Assembly (NCBI GenBank): GCA_964350145.1
Contig: CAYGJL010000069.1
Coordinates: forward strand, 1 to 6,324
Length of the DNA stretch: 6,324 bases
Direction of reading: 5' to 3'
Source: JACDCY01 sp964350145
GTDB lineage: Bacteria > Gemmatimonadota > Gemmatimonadetes > Gemmatimonadales > Gemmatimonadaceae
Part shown: positions 1 to 5,844 of the stretch, piece after piece
How positions within the stretch are numbered: the first letter of the stretch is position 1
Layout: every line of letters starts with the position of its first letter
Program-made: the position numbers and the translations under genes
Notes under the pieces: model-generated
Told to the model about the DNA's origin: nothing
The model's database searches: none
The model's input: the letters and a program-made list of their open reading frames with translations, nothing else

Positions 1-433
1 GCATCGCGCTGCCGAATCCGGCGAGCACTACGAGCACGATCGCGCCAAGGAGCCCGAGCGCGCGGCCCACAACCAGCTCCGTGATTCCGACAGGTTGCGC
101 GGCGATCGCTTCCATCGCGGCGGAGTTGGCGACAAAGGCCATCGCCCCGAGCAGCAGCCCGAGCAGCGGCATCATGTAGTAGCCTAGCGTCATCAGCGAT
201 ACGGCGGTGCGCGTAAAGCCCTGGACCAGCAGCTGACCGCTACCACCGAGGCCCGCGAGCGCGAGGCCGGCGGCGACAACCGCGAAAAGCGCGGCGAAAG
301 TCGGAACCATCTTGCCGCGCAAGGTGGCGCGCAGCTCAAAGGCCGCGAGCGCGAGCACGCGGGTCAGCGCTCTTGCGGTCCTCTGCCGGGATACGACACT
401 CGCTGGCGGACTCACCGGATGAATGCGCGTCAT
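1..433 (-). CDS. nosY: NosY-like ABC-2 type permease, N-terminal part (3' end outside the window)
   Basis: Probable membrane subunit of the NosFY ABC transporter, which with NosD is needed to build the copper-sulfur CuZ centre of nitrous oxide reductase. The first 144 residues are visible and the frame runs off the left edge; NosY proteins are usually near 270 residues, so about half is present. The start is the ATG at 433, which overlaps the nosF stop by four bases (ATGA), so translation is probably coupled. After a basic, cytoplasmic-looking N-terminus of about 40 residues come hydrophobic segments at roughly 44-62, 78-101 and 123-143. The stretch around 105-130, with E108, AQPV 112-115, E119 and GRALGL 123-128, resembles the NosY/ABC-2 region between helices 2 and 3 (E...AQPV...E...GK..GL). 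The usual GEREQGT-like sequence just before it is poorly kept. Identification rests on this resemblance and on following nosD and nosF; function is inferred. Confidence 0.85.
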   Translation of the reverse strand, partial: MTRIHPVSPPASVVSRQRTARALTRVLALAAFELRATLRGKMVPTFAALFAVVAAGLALAGLGGSGQLLVQGFTRTAVSLMTLGYYMMPLLGLLLGAMAFVANSAAMEAIAAQPVGITELVVGRALGLLGAIVLVVLAGFGSAM

Positions 434-1161
434 GCGGCCACCCTGAGCTCGAGCCCGGTAAGACGCCGATATATCTCCTCCACGCCGGCGCCGTGCTTGA
501 GATCGAGCGACGCAGCCAGCGCCGCAGGCTCGCCGGCCGCCACGAGCCTGCCGGCGACGAACACCGCCAACCGGTCCGCAACCGCCTCCACTTCCGTGAG
601 ATCGTGGGACGAGATGAGGATGGTCTTACCCTCCTTGCCCAGCTCGCGCAGCAGGTCCCGCATCAGCAGCGCTCCGGTCGGATCCAGCGCCGCGCTCGGC
701 TCGTCCAGCAGGAGAACGCGGGGATCTCCGAGCAGCGCGATCGCGATACCGAGGCGCTGCCGCATGCCGCCGGAGAGCGTCTCGATCTGCCGATCCAAAA
801 CGTCGTCCAGCCCCACGCGCTCGAGCAGCGCCTCGGGCCGCGGCAGATCCGCGTCCCGCAGGCGCGCGACCAACCGCAGCACTTCGCGCGGCGTCGCTCC
901 TTCGGGGAAGCCGAGTCGCTGTGGCATGTAGCCGACGGCGCGGCGCGCTTCGCGCCCGTGCCGCGCGACGTCGTGGCCGCCGACGGCTATCTGCCCCGCA
1001 GTCGCGCGTATCAATCCGGCTGCGCCCTTCAGCAGCGTCGTCTTACCCGAACCGTTCGGGCCGACGAGCGCGACGGTCTCGCCATCCTCCACAGTGAAGC
1101 TGAGCGGCTCGACCGCGAGGACGTCGGAGTAACGCTTGGTGAATCCGTGGAACACGATCAT
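430..1161 (-). CDS. nosF: NosF, ABC transporter ATP-binding protein of the nos system
   Basis: Cytoplasmic ATPase subunit (243 residues) that pairs with NosY; by family knowledge NosFY drives transport of a sulfur species or energises NosD so that the CuZ site of NosZ can mature in the periplasm. All nucleotide-binding motifs are intact: Walker A GPNGSGKTT (34-42), Q-loop Q81, ABC signature LSGGM (129-133), Walker B VLLLDEP (149-155, catalytic Glu 154), D-loop SAALD (156-160) and H-loop H186. I chose the ATG at 1161 because it overlaps the nosD stop by four bases (ATGA) and begins right at the ABC domain (MIVFHGFTKRY); the longer open frame up to 1395 is nosD antiparallel-frame noise. The 3' end overlaps nosY by four bases. 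The motifs alone give only 'ABC ATPase'; the specific name comes from sitting between nosD and nosY. Confidence 0.95.
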   Translation of the reverse strand: MIVFHGFTKRYSDVLAVEPLSFTVEDGETVALVGPNGSGKTTLLKGAAGLIRATAGQIAVGGHDVARHGREARRAVGYMPQRLGFPEGATPREVLRLVARLRDADLPRPEALLERVGLDDVLDRQIETLSGGMRQRLGIAIALLGDPRVLLLDEPSAALDPTGALLMRDLLRELGKEGKTILISSHDLTEVEAVADRLAVFVAGRLVAAGEPAALAASLDLKHGAGVEEIYRRLTGLELRVAA

Positions 1162-2525
1162 CGGCGGGCCCGGCGAAAGGTCGAACGTCTGGCCTGATAC
1201 ATGGCGATCCCGAGCAGGCTCATGCCGGCGAAGGTGAGCATGGATCGCGACCGGTCGAGCGCCGCGGTAGCGCCGACCGGAGCGGACGCGGGCCGGATGG
1301 CCAGCGGGCGCTCGTCGGTGATCGCCGCAAAATCGAACACCGGAAACGCAGATTCCGCCCAGGCGAGAGCGCGCGCCGCGGGCGTTCCGGCCCACAGCTC
1401 GAGCACGGGACGCACGCCGGCCAGCGACGCGAATGGATCGCCCGCGCGATGCGGTCGGTCGCCCACGCCGTCGCCGTCGAGATCGAACGTAGCGCGGCCG
1501 CCCCAGAAATTTCCGCGGCCTTCGGCGGACCAGGCGTTGCCGCCCGCGCCGAGTATCGTGCGGGCCGACGTGCGGTTGCCGGCGATGACGTTGTCCACGA
1601 AGATATTCCCCTCCGAGCTCGCCATCATGTCGATGCCGACGCCGTTCCCGCTGATGGTGTTCGCGCGAAAGACGTTCCGGATCGCCCCGTCGAGAAACAG
1701 GCCGGTGAGATTGCCCTCTATGACGTTCCGCTCGGCCGTCACGTCTTCCGCCGTCTGGAGCAGAATGCCGTACGCGCGGTAGCCGACGTGCCGGGAGAAC
1801 GTGTTCGAGCGAAACGAGATTCGCTTGGAGAACATGATCGCGGCGCCGGCCGCGTTTGCGGTGAACCGGTTGTCGGTGAAGCTGTTGTCGTCGGAGTACA
1901 TGTAGTGCAGCCCATAGCGCACGCCCGAGACGTCATTTCCCACCGCCGTCGCATGGCTGGTGAAGGAGAAGTACAGGCCGTCGCGCGTAGTGCGGATCGT
2001 GTTTGCCCGCAGCTCCACGTACGTCGAGTTGTACAGGTGAATCCCGTTGCCGCGCCACGCTTCCTGCAGCTTCGGGTCGCCGGTGATCCGGTTGCCCTCG
2101 AGCAGCACGTCGTGTGACGCGAGCAGGTAAACGCCGTGGAGCGACGATTCGATCGTGTTGCCGGAGACGACGCAGCCCGTGCAGCGGAGCAGCTTGATCG
2201 CGGCCTCGTCCTTGTTCAGCGACAGCCCGCTGCGCACAACCGTGAATCCGCGGATCTCGACCGAGTCCGCGTCCACGGTGACGACAGTGCCGCGGCCGCG
2301 GCCGTCGAGCACCGCGCCCGCGGCGCCGAGCAGTGTCAGCCGGCGGTCTATCTCGAACGGGCCGGCGTATGTCCCCGCCGCAACGCGGATGGTGTCGCCC
2401 GCACGCGCGGCGACTATCGCCCGGCCGGGATGCGCGTACTCCGCGCCCGGAGCGACTGTGAGCGTGCGCGCGCCGCCCGCGGGAGCGAGCGCCTGGAGCA
2501 GACAGAAGCCCAGCGCGGCCAGCAT
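1158..2525 (-). CDS. nosD: NosD, periplasmic copper-site maturation protein
   Basis: Periplasmic beta-helix protein (455 residues) required with NosF and NosY for assembly of the CuZ centre of NosZ. The start ATG at 2525 lies one base after the stop of the preceding gene and opens directly into a signal peptide (hydrophobic residues 2-16, probable cleavage after GGA at 17-19); longer frames would put Cys/Arg-rich shadow sequence in front. From about 20 to 345 the chain shows repeated N-x-I/F/V turns of a right-handed parallel beta-helix (NosD/CASH type), including the NosD-typical GNGIHLYNS (159-167), YGLHYMYSDDN (204-214) and GIDMM (297-301). A segment D348-D357 is Asp/Gly-rich (DLDGDGVGD) and may bind a cation. 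Residues 429-444 form a short hydrophobic segment followed by an Arg-rich tail, so the mature protein is probably anchored in the inner membrane with its C-terminus inside. C115 and C118 form a CxxC pair. It overlaps nosF by four bases. No strong Shine-Dalgarno is visible, fitting coupled translation. Confidence 0.95.
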   Translation of the reverse strand: MLAALGFCLLQALAPAGGARTLTVAPGAEYAHPGRAIVAARAGDTIRVAAGTYAGPFEIDRRLTLLGAAGAVLDGRGRGTVVTVDADSVEIRGFTVVRSGLSLNKDEAAIKLLRCTGCVVSGNTIESSLHGVYLLASHDVLLEGNRITGDPKLQEAWRGNGIHLYNSTYVELRANTIRTTRDGLYFSFTSHATAVGNDVSGVRYGLHYMYSDDNSFTDNRFTANAAGAAIMFSKRISFRSNTFSRHVGYRAYGILLQTAEDVTAERNVIEGNLTGLFLDGAIRNVFRANTISGNGVGIDMMASSEGNIFVDNVIAGNRTSARTILGAGGNAWSAEGRGNFWGGRATFDLDGDGVGDRPHRAGDPFASLAGVRPVLELWAGTPAARALAWAESAFPVFDFAAITDERPLAIRPASAPVGATAALDRSRSMLTFAGMSLLGIAMYQARRSTFRRARR

Positions 2526-2526
2526 C

Positions 2527-3180
2527 CTACGAGCGCGCGGGGTGCAGCTCCGACATTGACTTCGCCCGCACTCTCGGCGCGTCGGGTCCGCTGTTTCCGC
2601 TGAACAGCTGCGTCCACAGCACGACGAGGACCAGCAATCCCGCCAGAAGCGGCAGGGTCGTGCCCCAGCTGAAATACGAGTACGTGGCAAACTGCGCGAT
2701 CTGGTTCGCGCCGAGCATCGGCGGTGTGAACGGATCGATCGTCATGGGCGCGGTCGGGCTCAGCTCGTTGCCGAACTGCCAGAGCCGGTGCCGCATGCTC
2801 CAGAGGCCGAAGCCGCCGAGCGCCACCATGGCGGACAACGACAGCAGCGACCACCACGCCCGCCGGATGAACGCGCCCACGACGCACAGCAGCGCCAGCG
2901 CGACGAACGCGACCGGAAGCACCTTCAGCTCCAGGAAGAAATCATTGGAGATCTGCGTCATCCCGATCGACTTGTTGAGCAGGTTGATCTCGGTGATGTC
3001 GCCGGTGATGTAAGTCGGATACACGATCATCCGGAGCCCCTCCGGATACTGCACGCTCACGAGCGTCATTCCCCAGAGCGGCAGGAAAATGGCGGCCACG
3101 AGCAGGCCGGCGGCGGCGAGCAGGAGCGCTCGCTGGACCACGGGCCGCTGCAGCATCGGAGGGGCCGGAATCATCTTCAT
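2527..3180 (-). CDS. Four-helix membrane protein of clade II nos clusters (NosB-like), function unknown
   Basis: 217-residue integral membrane protein of unknown function. Its ATG (3180) shares one base with the nosZ stop (TGATG), and its TAG stop is one base before the nosD ATG, so it is firmly part of the operon. Hydrophobic segments lie at about 17-36, 85-106, 109-128 and 172-193. Arginines before helix 1, the R106-R107 pair between helices 2 and 3, and the basic tail all predict cytoplasmic ends, leaving two loops of about 45 residues (37-84 and 129-171) in the periplasm. The first carries PLWGM, QYPEGL (44-49) and the run TEINLLNKSIGM (63-74). Position between nosZ and nosD matches nosB, a marker gene of clade II nos clusters, and I recall similar membrane proteins with a YPEGL segment near nosZ in other phyla; that is memory, not a search. 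There is no haem motif and no cysteine-based metal site (only C99, inside helix 2). A second ATG two codons in (3174) is an alternative start. Confidence 0.8.
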   Translation of the reverse strand: MKMIPAPPMLQRPVVQRALLLAAAGLLVAAIFLPLWGMTLVSVQYPEGLRMIVYPTYITGDITEINLLNKSIGMTQISNDFFLELKVLPVAFVALALLCVVGAFIRRAWWSLLSLSAMVALGGFGLWSMRHRLWQFGNELSPTAPMTIDPFTPPMLGANQIAQFATYSYFSWGTTLPLLAGLLVLVVLWTQLFSGNSGPDAPRVRAKSMSELHPARS

Positions 3181-5177
3181 CAGTCCAGATCGCCCGTGCG
3201 CGTGGCGCGCCGGCTAGCCGCCACCGAGCGTGCCGTGGGACGGCCCTCAATTTTCATGACGCCTTGCGAGTCGTACATCGTCAGGCGCCGGCCCGTCGGG
3301 ATCACCTCGAGATAACCCTGCATCTCCTGGTGCAGCGCCGAGCAGAAGTTGGTGCAGTAGTATGGGAACACTCCGGCGCGATCCGCCACGAAGCGCAGCG
3401 TCTTGGTCTCGCCCGGATCAATGACGATGTTCTTGTTGTAGCTCACGACGCCGAAGCCGTGGATCTCGTCGCGCTGCTGCTCGGCGTTGGTGATGTGCAG
3501 GATGACCGTGTCGCCCTGCTGCACCTGAATCCTTCCGGGCTCGAAGTAGCTCCGGATGGCGTACACATTCCCTTCGACGGTCCTGCGCGCCGCGTTCCTG
3601 GTGATGCGTGCCCCGTCCGGCGCCCAGATCGCGTTCCGGTCCTTGTTCTCCGTCCGGGGGTAAAACTCGATCGGCTTGATGACGTCCCTGTGAATGAGCT
3701 GGGCGAAATGCGGCTCCGGCTCGGTGAACGCCTCGTAAATCATCGTCATCTTGGCGCCGCCGATCGTGATGAGCTGCGAGCTCTCCGGCTGCGACGGGCC
3801 GACGTTCAGGTGCCGGCCCTTCGACATCTTGTTCAAGGCGACGAGGTAGTCGCCGCGCGGGTTCTTCGTGTCGCCGTGGCTGGTCACGAGGTGGCCGATG
3901 TTGAACTGGACCGCGATCTTGTCCACGACCAGCGATTTCGGATCCACGTTGGCCGCGTACGGCGGCAGTTTCCACTTGGCGACCGCGCTCTCGACGTACA
4001 GCGAGGTGTACGCGAAGCCCTTGCCGTCGAACTGCGTGTGCAGCGGCCCGAGCCCGACCGGCACTTCCATAATGACCGCCGAGTTGTACTTGATGACGGG
4101 AATTCCGTCCTCCATCTCGGCCTCGAAGTCGCGCTTGTCGATCGCTTCCTTGATCTTCGCGAATGAGTACACCGTGGCCGTCGGCTGGAGCTTGCCGGAG
4201 CAGATCACGTACTCTCCGCTCGGGTCCACGTCCACGCCGTGCGGGCTCTTGCCGCAGGGCAGCAGGTACATCACGCCCGGCGCTCGCGCCGGGTCTATCA
4301 CGCGCACGCCGGCGGAAACGATGGTGGCGTTCCCCGTCGCGGCGCGCTCCGCGTTCTTCCAGTTGACGATTGCGATGTAATCGCGATCCCGCTGCGAGCT
4401 GGTCACTTCCAGCTTGCCGGTGGCGCGCTCGGAGTTGTACGATGTCCAGAACGCCCAGTCGTTGGACGGGCCCTTGCCCGTGGCGCCGAGGTCCCAGTTG
4501 AACGGCGGCGTCATGATCTGCCAGCCGACCGACATGGTGCCCGTCGCGGGGTCGACCTTGATGCCGCTCACGGCGCCCTTGTACAGCGACGCGTATTGCT
4601 CGAGCGGCTCGTATCCGCCGGCCAACGGAGTGGAGAAGCGGGTCGCGACCAGGAGGTACTCGGTGTTGTTCGTAACCATCGACGAGCCGTGGTTCCCCAT
4701 CGTGTTGGGGATCGGCCCGAGGATCTGCTTCGTCTTCATGTCGCGCAGATCGATCCGCGCGATGCGGTTGTTGGCGTTGTCGTTGACGAACAACCACTTA
4801 CCGTCGTAGTCGCCGTCCGCCTTCGAAGCGGCCGGGTGGTGCACGTCGCCCCAGGTGAAGTCGCCGAGCATGCGGCGGCTCTCCTCGTCGAAGCCGTAGC
4901 CGGTGCCGGGGTACGGCGTGAATACCGGGATCGTGGCGATGTGTCGCATCGACGGCACGCCGGCGATGAAGACCTGCCCGGAATGACCGCCGGAGTAGAA
5001 CAGATAGTACTCGTCCATGTCGCCGGGCTTCACGTATGTGGCCAGCGCGGCGTTCTGTACGTCCCCCGTGGCCATCGTGCGCTGGCCAGGGACGTCGGGA
5101 GTGCGCTCGCCGCACGCGGCGAACAGGGAGACGGCAGCCGACGCGGCCACCGTCCATCGCAGGAGGGACGCTTTCAT
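3180..5177 (-). CDS. nosZ: Nitrous oxide reductase NosZ, clade II (Sec/lipoprotein type)
   Basis: Terminal reductase converting N2O plus two electrons and two protons to N2 and water outside the inner membrane (665 residues). The N-terminal seven-bladed propeller holds the CuZ histidines: H113 and H114 (DVHHP), H163, H313, H380, H429 and H490; the 61-residue gap H429-H490 equals that in characterised enzymes, and K450 sits where the conserved lysine beside CuZ is expected. The C-terminal cupredoxin domain (about 535-627) carries CuA: H573, C608, C612, H616 and M619 (C-x3-C-x3-H-x2-M). N610 replaces the Trp of clade I, where only the backbone oxygen binds copper. The leader MKASLLRW... ends in SLFAAC, a plausible lipobox with C22 lipidated, and there is no twin-arginine motif; this is the clade II pattern. 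I chose ATG 5177 because it gives this leader, but an ATG at 5246 overlaps the upstream stop and has a better GGAAG ribosome site, adding 23 residues. A 38-residue basic tail follows the CuA domain. The stop overlaps the next gene. Confidence 0.97.
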   Translation of the reverse strand: MKASLLRWTVAASAAVSLFAACGERTPDVPGQRTMATGDVQNAALATYVKPGDMDEYYLFYSGGHSGQVFIAGVPSMRHIATIPVFTPYPGTGYGFDEESRRMLGDFTWGDVHHPAASKADGDYDGKWLFVNDNANNRIARIDLRDMKTKQILGPIPNTMGNHGSSMVTNNTEYLLVATRFSTPLAGGYEPLEQYASLYKGAVSGIKVDPATGTMSVGWQIMTPPFNWDLGATGKGPSNDWAFWTSYNSERATGKLEVTSSQRDRDYIAIVNWKNAERAATGNATIVSAGVRVIDPARAPGVMYLLPCGKSPHGVDVDPSGEYVICSGKLQPTATVYSFAKIKEAIDKRDFEAEMEDGIPVIKYNSAVIMEVPVGLGPLHTQFDGKGFAYTSLYVESAVAKWKLPPYAANVDPKSLVVDKIAVQFNIGHLVTSHGDTKNPRGDYLVALNKMSKGRHLNVGPSQPESSQLITIGGAKMTMIYEAFTEPEPHFAQLIHRDVIKPIEFYPRTENKDRNAIWAPDGARITRNAARRTVEGNVYAIRSYFEPGRIQVQQGDTVILHITNAEQQRDEIHGFGVVSYNKNIVIDPGETKTLRFVADRAGVFPYYCTNFCSALHQEMQGYLEVIPTGRRLTMYDSQGVMKIEGRPTARSVAASRRATRTGDLD

Positions 5178-5197
5178 CAAAGGAGTTCTCGTGTTGG

Positions 5198-5212
5198 GCC
5201 GCGATGCGCGGC
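5198..5212 (-). other. Perfect short hairpin in the cupredoxin-nosZ spacer
   Basis: On the minus strand GCCGCG-CAT-CGCGGC gives a six-base-pair, all-G/C stem with a three-base loop, 20 bases upstream of the chosen nosZ start and 26 bases after the cupredoxin stop. No run of T follows, so it does not look like an intrinsic terminator; it could be an mRNA processing or stability element, or affect nosZ translation. If nosZ begins at the alternative ATG (5246) the hairpin is inside the coding sequence. In GC-rich DNA a stem of this size can occur by chance. Confidence 0.35.
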
Positions 5213-5238
5213 GTTGGTGGTTGGGGGCGGCGCGTCTG

Positions 5239-5682
5239 TCAGTCATCGTCGTCTTCCACGTGCAGCCGCCCAATCATGCCGAGCAGGGCATGCGGATCGC
5301 ATTGGAAGTAGTAGCTGCCCTCGGCGAACGTGACGGGAAAGTCAAGTGTCTGACCGGGCAGTTGCAGCATATCGCGCTGCAGAGGAAGTCCCGCCTTTCC
5401 CGGGTTGGAGTCGGGCAGGAAGTTCACGTTGTGCACTCCCGACACGACCGTAAAGCGGAGGACGTCGCCGATCTCCGCATGGATCGCGGCCGGCTCGTAG
5501 TAATTGCCCTTGTCATCCGAGATCATCTTCACTTCGATGACCTTCCCCGTCCCCGTCCCCGTCCCCGGCGCCGGCGCGGCGTCGGCGCCGCCCTCCGCTT
5601 CCGGCGTGTCGCGCTTCTCCGCGCTGCACGCCACGGCGGCGAAGGAAAGCAGCAATCCCCAAAAAACCCTCGAAGTCGGCAT
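5239..5682 (-). CDS. Plastocyanin/pseudoazurin-like type 1 copper lipoprotein
   Basis: Small blue-copper protein (147 residues), first gene of the nos operon and probable electron donor to NosZ; a copper-delivery role is the alternative. Residues 6-18 form a hydrophobic leader ending AAVAC, with C19 the likely lipid-modified cysteine (Ala at -3 is a weak lipobox position). A Gly/Ala/Pro/Thr linker (31-47) follows, including a GTGTGTG run, then a single cupredoxin domain (about 48-142). Type 1 copper ligands are all visible: H84 in VHNVNF, and C128, H131 and M136 in a C-x2-H-x4-M loop, the spacing of plastocyanin and pseudoazurin. The presence of the cysteine and methionine argues for an electron-transfer site. 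The chain ends in an acidic tail (EDDDD). Start 5682 is preferred over the ATGs at 5694 and the longer frame because GGGAG sits five bases upstream of it. It ends 61 bases before the chosen nosZ start, or overlaps the alternative start (ATGACTGA). Confidence 0.9.
   Translation of the reverse strand: MPTSRVFWGLLLSFAAVACSAEKRDTPEAEGGADAAPAPGTGTGTGKVIEVKMISDDKGNYYEPAAIHAEIGDVLRFTVVSGVHNVNFLPDSNPGKAGLPLQRDMLQLPGQTLDFPVTFAEGSYYFQCDPHALLGMIGRLHVEDDDD
5545..5566. repeat. Hexanucleotide tandem repeat in the cupredoxin linker
   Basis: The plus strand shows three perfect CCCCGT units plus CCCC. On the coding strand it spells Gly-Thr repeats in the linker between the lipidated cysteine and the cupredoxin domain. 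Because the unit is six bases, gain or loss of a copy keeps the frame and changes the linker by two residues. Confidence 0.8.
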
Positions 5683-5687
5683 CGTGT

Positions 5688-5692
5688 CTCCC
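5688..5692 (-). promoter_or_regulatory. Ribosome binding site of the cupredoxin gene
   Basis: GGGAG on the minus strand lies five bases before the ATG at 5682. It is the clearest Shine-Dalgarno sequence in the operon and decides that start over the in-frame ATG at 5694, which lies upstream of it. The inner genes of the operon appear to rely on overlapping stops and starts instead. Confidence 0.6.
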
Positions 5693-5702
5693 ATACGTGT
5701 TG

Positions 5703-5733
5703 TTTGTACGCCCGCCGAAAACACAGCGGTCAA
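5703..5733 (-). promoter_or_regulatory. Possible promoter of the nos operon (weak)
   Basis: On the minus strand TTGACC (5733-5728) and TACAAA (5708-5703) resemble -35 and -10 boxes, but the spacer is 19 bases, longer than ideal, and the leader to the cupredoxin ATG would be only about 15 bases. A second candidate -10, TCTAAT (5753-5748), lies farther upstream without a convincing -35. The 162-base gap is the only place in the window where a promoter for the nos genes would be expected. No FNR/NNR-type TTGAT-N4-ATCAA site was found in it. Confidence 0.25.
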
Positions 5734-5796
5734 CCTGATGGAGACAGATTAGAAGTGCCGGAGACGGCGCTCAGCGGGGAGATGGTGGAAATCCAG

Positions 5797-5811
5797 TCGG
5801 GGATTCCCCGA
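5797..5811. other. Perfect 7+1+7 palindrome between the decarboxylase-like gene and the nos genes
   Basis: TCGGGGATTCCCCGA is an inverted repeat with seven-base arms around one central base, 34 bases after the stop of the upstream gene and 114 bases before the cupredoxin start. It could be a dimeric regulator's operator, or a hairpin (six-base-pair stem, three-base loop) at the end of the upstream transcript. On neither strand is it followed by a T-run, so an intrinsic terminator is not well supported. Confidence 0.4.
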
Positions 5812-5844
5812 TCTTGCGCGGGCGTTGTCGCGGTAAACGCGAGC

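Noticed and set aside
373..1197. Plus-strand open frames opposite nosF and nosY.
   Set aside because: They mirror a fully intact ABC ATPase and have no motifs of their own.
3264..4166. 300-residue open frame on the plus strand opposite nosZ.
   Set aside because: It lies wholly antisense to nosZ, whose copper ligands are all intact. The translation is Arg/Val/Asp-rich without recognisable domains, typical of antisense frames in GC-rich genes.
3418..4797. 459-residue minus-strand frame overlapping nosZ in another phase.
   Set aside because: Extremely rich in Arg/Gly/Asp/His, with no domain; an out-of-phase shadow of nosZ.
5178..5186. AAAGGAG near the nosZ start looked like a Shine-Dalgarno sequence.
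   Set aside because: It is on the plus strand; nosZ is read from the minus strand, where the bases are CTCCTTT.
4239..5333. 364-residue plus-strand open frame across nosZ and into the cupredoxin gene.
   Set aside because: It spans two well-supported minus-strand genes and their spacer, and shows only low-complexity Arg/Val/Ala/Gly composition.
5658..5666. Run of six A (T on the coding strand) in the cupredoxin leader as a phase-variation tract.
   Set aside because: Six bases is short for regular slippage and the frame is intact.
5728..5741. ATCAGGTTGAC on the minus strand looked like an FNR/NNR half-site pair.
   Set aside because: The half-sites are in the wrong order and spacing for TTGAT-N4-ATCAA.
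5797..5811. The palindrome as an intrinsic terminator.
   Set aside because: No T-run follows on either strand and the loop would be only three bases; kept only as a possible operator or weak hairpin.
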